From: Eubacterium sp.
Lineage (GTDB): Bacteria > Bacillota > Clostridia > Lachnospirales > Lachnospiraceae
Assembly: GCA_022776205.1 (NCBI GenBank)
Contig: JALFIK010000216.1
Coordinates: 1 to 9,876, forward strand
Reading direction: 5' to 3'
DNA length: 9,876 nucleotides
The notes under the pieces are model-generated. The model saw only the letters and a program-made list of their open reading frames with translations. It did not search any database and had not been told where the DNA came from. A program made the translations under genes and the position numbers. Below, one piece after another: positions 7,606 through 9,876 of this stretch; the stretch's first letter is position 1, and the number at the start of each line of letters is the position of its first letter.

Positions 7606-8799
7606 TTAATTGTATTCTTTAATCGTGTGGAACTGCCTGTATTCCTCAAGACGTTTCTTAATACGATCGTGTGGATTCAGAATCGCACTGATGGATGCAT
7701 TGTGATTAATGGAATCGATGAGCAGGGCGATATACTTGGAAACATCACAGCTTACATACCATGGACGTTCAAAAAGCTCCGGACGCTGGTAAGTACAGTT
7801 CGTGGTGATTACCTTGTAGATTGTGCCTTCTTCATAAGCTTTGTCAAAGGAATCCAGACCGTTCGTAAACATACCGAAAGTAGAAAGACAGAAAACTCTG
7901 CGGGCCTTTCTTCTTTTAAGTTCCCTTGCCACATCAAGCATACTCTCACCGGAAGAAATCATATCATCAATGATCAGAACATCCTTGCCCTCAACGGAAG
8001 AACCGAGGAATTCATGGGCAACGATCGGATTACGCCCGTCAAAGATCACAGAATAATCTCTTCTCTTATAGAACATACCAATATCTACTCCGAGGACGCT
8101 GGAGAAATACATGGCACGGTTCATGGCGCCTTCATCCGGGCTGATGACCATAAGATGTTCGTTGTCAATCTCTAAATCATCTGTGGAGCGAAGGAGTGCC
8201 TTGATAAACTGATAAGTCGGCATGATATTGTCAAATCCCTTTAAAGGAATCGCATTCTGAACACGGGGATCGTGCGCATCGAAAGTGAGAACGTTATCCA
8301 CACCGATGGCTGTGAGTTCCTGCAATGCATAGGCACAGTCTAAAGATTCCCTTGTACTTCTTCTGTGCTGCCGGCTCTCATAGAGGAACGGAAGGATGAC
8401 AGTGATGCTTCTCGGCTTTCCGGAAGCCGCACCGATCAGACGTTTCACATCCGCATAGATATCGTCGGGAGACATGTGATTCTCATGGCCGCAGACGGTA
8501 TACTTCAGGCTGTAATTCAGAACGTCTGCCAGGATGTAAAGATCCACTCCGCGGACAGAGTCAGAAATAAGCGCCTTTGCCTCGCCGGTTCCAAAACGGG
8601 AACAGGTTGCATTGATAATATAAGTGTCCTGTTCATAATCTTTGAAAACAACATTCTCTTTATGTTCGTGTTCACGTTCCCTGCGCCAGTTTACGATATA
8701 CTGGTCAATTTTTTTTCCTAATTCTGCACAGCTTGGATGGACGATAATGCCAAGCTTGCCTACAGGAACAGTTGCAAATTTGCTGTCATCTGGCTTCAT
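7606..8799 (-). CDS. prs: Ribose-phosphate pyrophosphokinase, long clostridial form
   Basis: Protein of 397 residues that makes PRPP from ribose 5-phosphate and ATP in the cytoplasm, feeding purine, pyrimidine, histidine, tryptophan and NAD synthesis. Canonical enzymes have about 315 residues. The extra length comes from an N-terminal extension, an insert at ~35-62 and a longer segment at ~95-125. Family landmarks can be followed: RFGTGE (68-73, for FSDGE), SVRGVDLYIL, ESRQHRRSTRE (R143, Q144, R146, the catalytic flexible loop), TFDAHDPRVQ (H176), VISPDEGAMNRA (220-229), and the PRPP loop VLIIDDMISSGES (D278, D279). The loop has SSGES where most enzymes have DTAGT or DTGGT, a notable departure. 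The ATG start has GGAG (complement of 8809-8812) 9 bases upstream. It has its own strong promoter and a good terminator. The name is confident; kinetic equivalence to canonical Prs is not shown. Confidence 0.93.
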   Translation of the reverse strand: MKPDDSKFATVPVGKLGIIVHPSCAELGKKIDQYIVNWRREREHEHKENVVFKDYEQDTYIINATCSRFGTGEAKALISDSVRGVDLYILADVLNYSLKYTVCGHENHMSPDDIYADVKRLIGAASGKPRSITVILPFLYESRQHRRSTRESLDCAYALQELTAIGVDNVLTFDAHDPRVQNAIPLKGFDNIMPTYQFIKALLRSTDDLEIDNEHLMVISPDEGAMNRAMYFSSVLGVDIGMFYKRRDYSVIFDGRNPIVAHEFLGSSVEGKDVLIIDDMISSGESMLDVARELKRRKARRVFCLSTFGMFTNGLDSFDKAYEEGTIYKVITTNCTYQRPELFERPWYVSCDVSKYIALLIDSINHNASISAILNPHDRIKKRLEEYRQFHTIKEYN

Positions 8800-8819
8800 G
8801 TGTGCTATCTCCTTTATAT

Positions 8820-8832
8820 TTTATACTATAAA
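8820..8832. promoter_or_regulatory. AT-rich palindrome at the predicted prs start site
   Basis: TTTATACTATAAA is a perfect 13-base palindrome around a central C. It covers the predicted transcription start of the first prs promoter and the -10 box of the second. It could be an operator, but it may simply be two back-to-back -10-like boxes in AT-rich DNA. It does not look like a PurR box (no CCGAAC core). Confidence 0.3.
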
Positions 8833-8835
8833 TCT

Positions 8836-8864
8836 TTTATAACATTCCTGTCAATTTTTGTCAA
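8836..8864 (-). promoter_or_regulatory. Near-consensus sigma-A-type promoter of prs
   Basis: On the minus strand TTGACA (8864-8859) and TATAAA (8841-8836) are separated by exactly 17 bases. TG one base before the -10 box adds an extended -10 element. Transcription would start near 8829, about 30 bases before the prs ATG. The -35 box lies inside the last codons of the upstream ATPase gene. A second TTGACA at 8854-8849 with TATAGT at 8830-8825 (18-base spacer) could act as a tandem alternative promoter. Confidence 0.8.
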
Positions 8865-9849
8865 GGGACGAAACCGCCTTTTTAATGCGAATATCTTCCC
8901 CGTAAATGTGAAAAAGAGTGTAGGACTGAATGATTCGTGAAAAAACTCTTTCCGTGTAAACATGGCTGATCCGCTCTAGAGAGAGATTGGTGCTGATGAT
9001 CGTGGACTTCTTATTCAGAATGCGCTCATTCATGCATAAAAATAACTGAGAATTAATGAAAGAATTATTCAGTTCCGTTCCCAGATCATCGATGATGAGC
9101 AGATCGCAGTGGAGGAAATCAGGCAGTGTCCGGGCATTCTCCTCCTTTCTGCGGAAGGTGTAGTCCGCGAGCCTGTCAAAGAACTGATAGGCCGTAAGGT
9201 AGAGTACGTTCTTTCCCTTCGAGAGGAGTTCCCCGCCGATACAGTTGGATAAAAAGGTTTTTCCCACACCCGCATTTCCGTAGATGAGGAGATTCTGCCC
9301 CGGATTCCGGTCAAAATCTTCGATAAAACGGTGGCTTTGTGAAAGGATACTGCATATATTCTCCCGGGGGGAAACTCTCTCTTTCCCGGAAGGAACCGGG
9401 GAATAATACTCCGTGCAGAAATTTGCAAAATTTTCCCTTGCAATACTGCCTTCCATGTTGGACTGCTTCCGGAGAAGTGAGGAAGCTTTCTCATTAAGAC
9501 AGGAGCATTTTTCACTGCCAATATATCCGGTGTCCCGGCATTTCGGACAGTCATAGATGGGATCAAGATAGTCCGCCGGAAAATCATGAATGGCAAGAAG
9601 GTTTATTTTTTCCATGGAAAGCTCATAAATGCTCTCCCGGAGAGATTCCCGTGCATCGGGCACTTTTTTCTGAACCATTTCCTTTGCCTTTGCTATGGAA
9701 ATATGGGCGATCTTACGGTCAATCTCCCGGATTTCGGGAATCTTTTGGTAAACAAGTTCCTTCCGTTCCTGTTCTGTCATATAATTGCGTCGGCGGACTT
9801 CGTCATATTCCTTCATGATCTCCTGATACTGTGCGGTAGAAAGTGCCAT
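8851..9849 (-). CDS. DnaC/DnaI-like ATPase, probable replicative helicase loader
   Basis: Protein of 332 residues of the AAA+ IstB/DnaC type, which loads the replicative helicase onto DNA at the origin or at restarted forks. Residues ~5-90 are charged and helical, probably the helicase-binding part. A zinc-binding motif follows, CPKCRDTGYIGSEKCSC (C101, C104, C115, C117), typical of the N-terminal domain of Firmicutes loaders. The ATPase core has Walker A GNAGVGKT (191-198), Walker B LLIIDDLGTE (D254, D255), sensor I STN (286-288) and a region with candidate arginine finger ERVFSRI (R301, R305). All are intact. The ATG start has AGGAGGT (complement of 9854-9860) 4 bases upstream. The short remainder of the window to the right contains stop codons that may end an upstream gene; in Firmicutes this neighbour is often a DnaD-domain protein, which cannot be seen here. 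IstB-type transposition helpers are related, but no transposase is adjacent. Confidence 0.92.
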   Translation of the reverse strand: MALSTAQYQEIMKEYDEVRRRNYMTEQERKELVYQKIPEIREIDRKIAHISIAKAKEMVQKKVPDARESLRESIYELSMEKINLLAIHDFPADYLDPIYDCPKCRDTGYIGSEKCSCLNEKASSLLRKQSNMEGSIARENFANFCTEYYSPVPSGKERVSPRENICSILSQSHRFIEDFDRNPGQNLLIYGNAGVGKTFLSNCIGGELLSKGKNVLYLTAYQFFDRLADYTFRRKEENARTLPDFLHCDLLIIDDLGTELNNSFINSQLFLCMNERILNKKSTIISTNLSLERISHVYTERVFSRIIQSYTLFHIYGEDIRIKKAVSSLDKN

Positions 9850-9876
9850 CGTTACCTCCTGTTCTTATCAAGCAGA

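Noticed and set aside
8851..9849. IstB transposition helper, implying an insertion sequence
   Set aside because: There is no transposase next to it and no terminal repeats; the zinc motif and the helical N-terminus fit a Firmicutes helicase loader.

Overview
The window looks like a chromosomal segment from a Gram-positive anaerobe of the Clostridia, most likely a Lachnospiraceae member. The reasons are moderate G+C, strong AGGAGG-type ribosome binding sites before most genes, a TTG start, a Firmicutes-style class A penicillin-binding protein with a Lys/Glu-rich tail, a long clostridial-type PRPP synthase, and a DnaC/DnaI-like loader with a zinc-binding motif. This placement is from recognition only; no species is claimed.

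Layout. Three genes run rightward from the left edge: an unrecognised 176-residue protein (17-547), a METTL25/GSTCD-like SAM-dependent methyltransferase (615-1808) and an 851-residue membrane-anchored envelope protein ending in a degenerate C39-like fold (1798-4353). A terminator-like hairpin separates the first two. The second and third overlap by 11 bp and are probably translationally coupled. A leftward TraX-family membrane protein (4335-5045) converges on the third gene and overlaps its 3' end by 19 bp.

After a 172-bp divergent intergenic region, the bifunctional peptidoglycan synthase (class A PBP, 5218-7554) runs rightward. It faces the leftward PRPP synthase gene prs (7606-8799) across a compact hairpin that can serve as a terminator on both strands. 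Leftward and upstream of prs lies the helicase-loader-like ATPase (8851-9849). Between these two, a near-consensus sigma-A-type promoter for prs begins inside the 3' end of the loader gene.

Functionally the window is mostly housekeeping: cell-wall synthesis, nucleotide precursor supply, DNA replication loading and RNA or protein methylation. Two membrane or envelope proteins of uncertain role, the 851-residue protein and the TraX homologue, sit beside them. I see no tRNA or rRNA genes, CRISPR array, insertion sequence or defence system. The points most worth following are the methyltransferase plus pseudo-C39 pair, the divergent PRPP-binding loop of prs, and the regulatory structures at 555-599 and 8820-8864.
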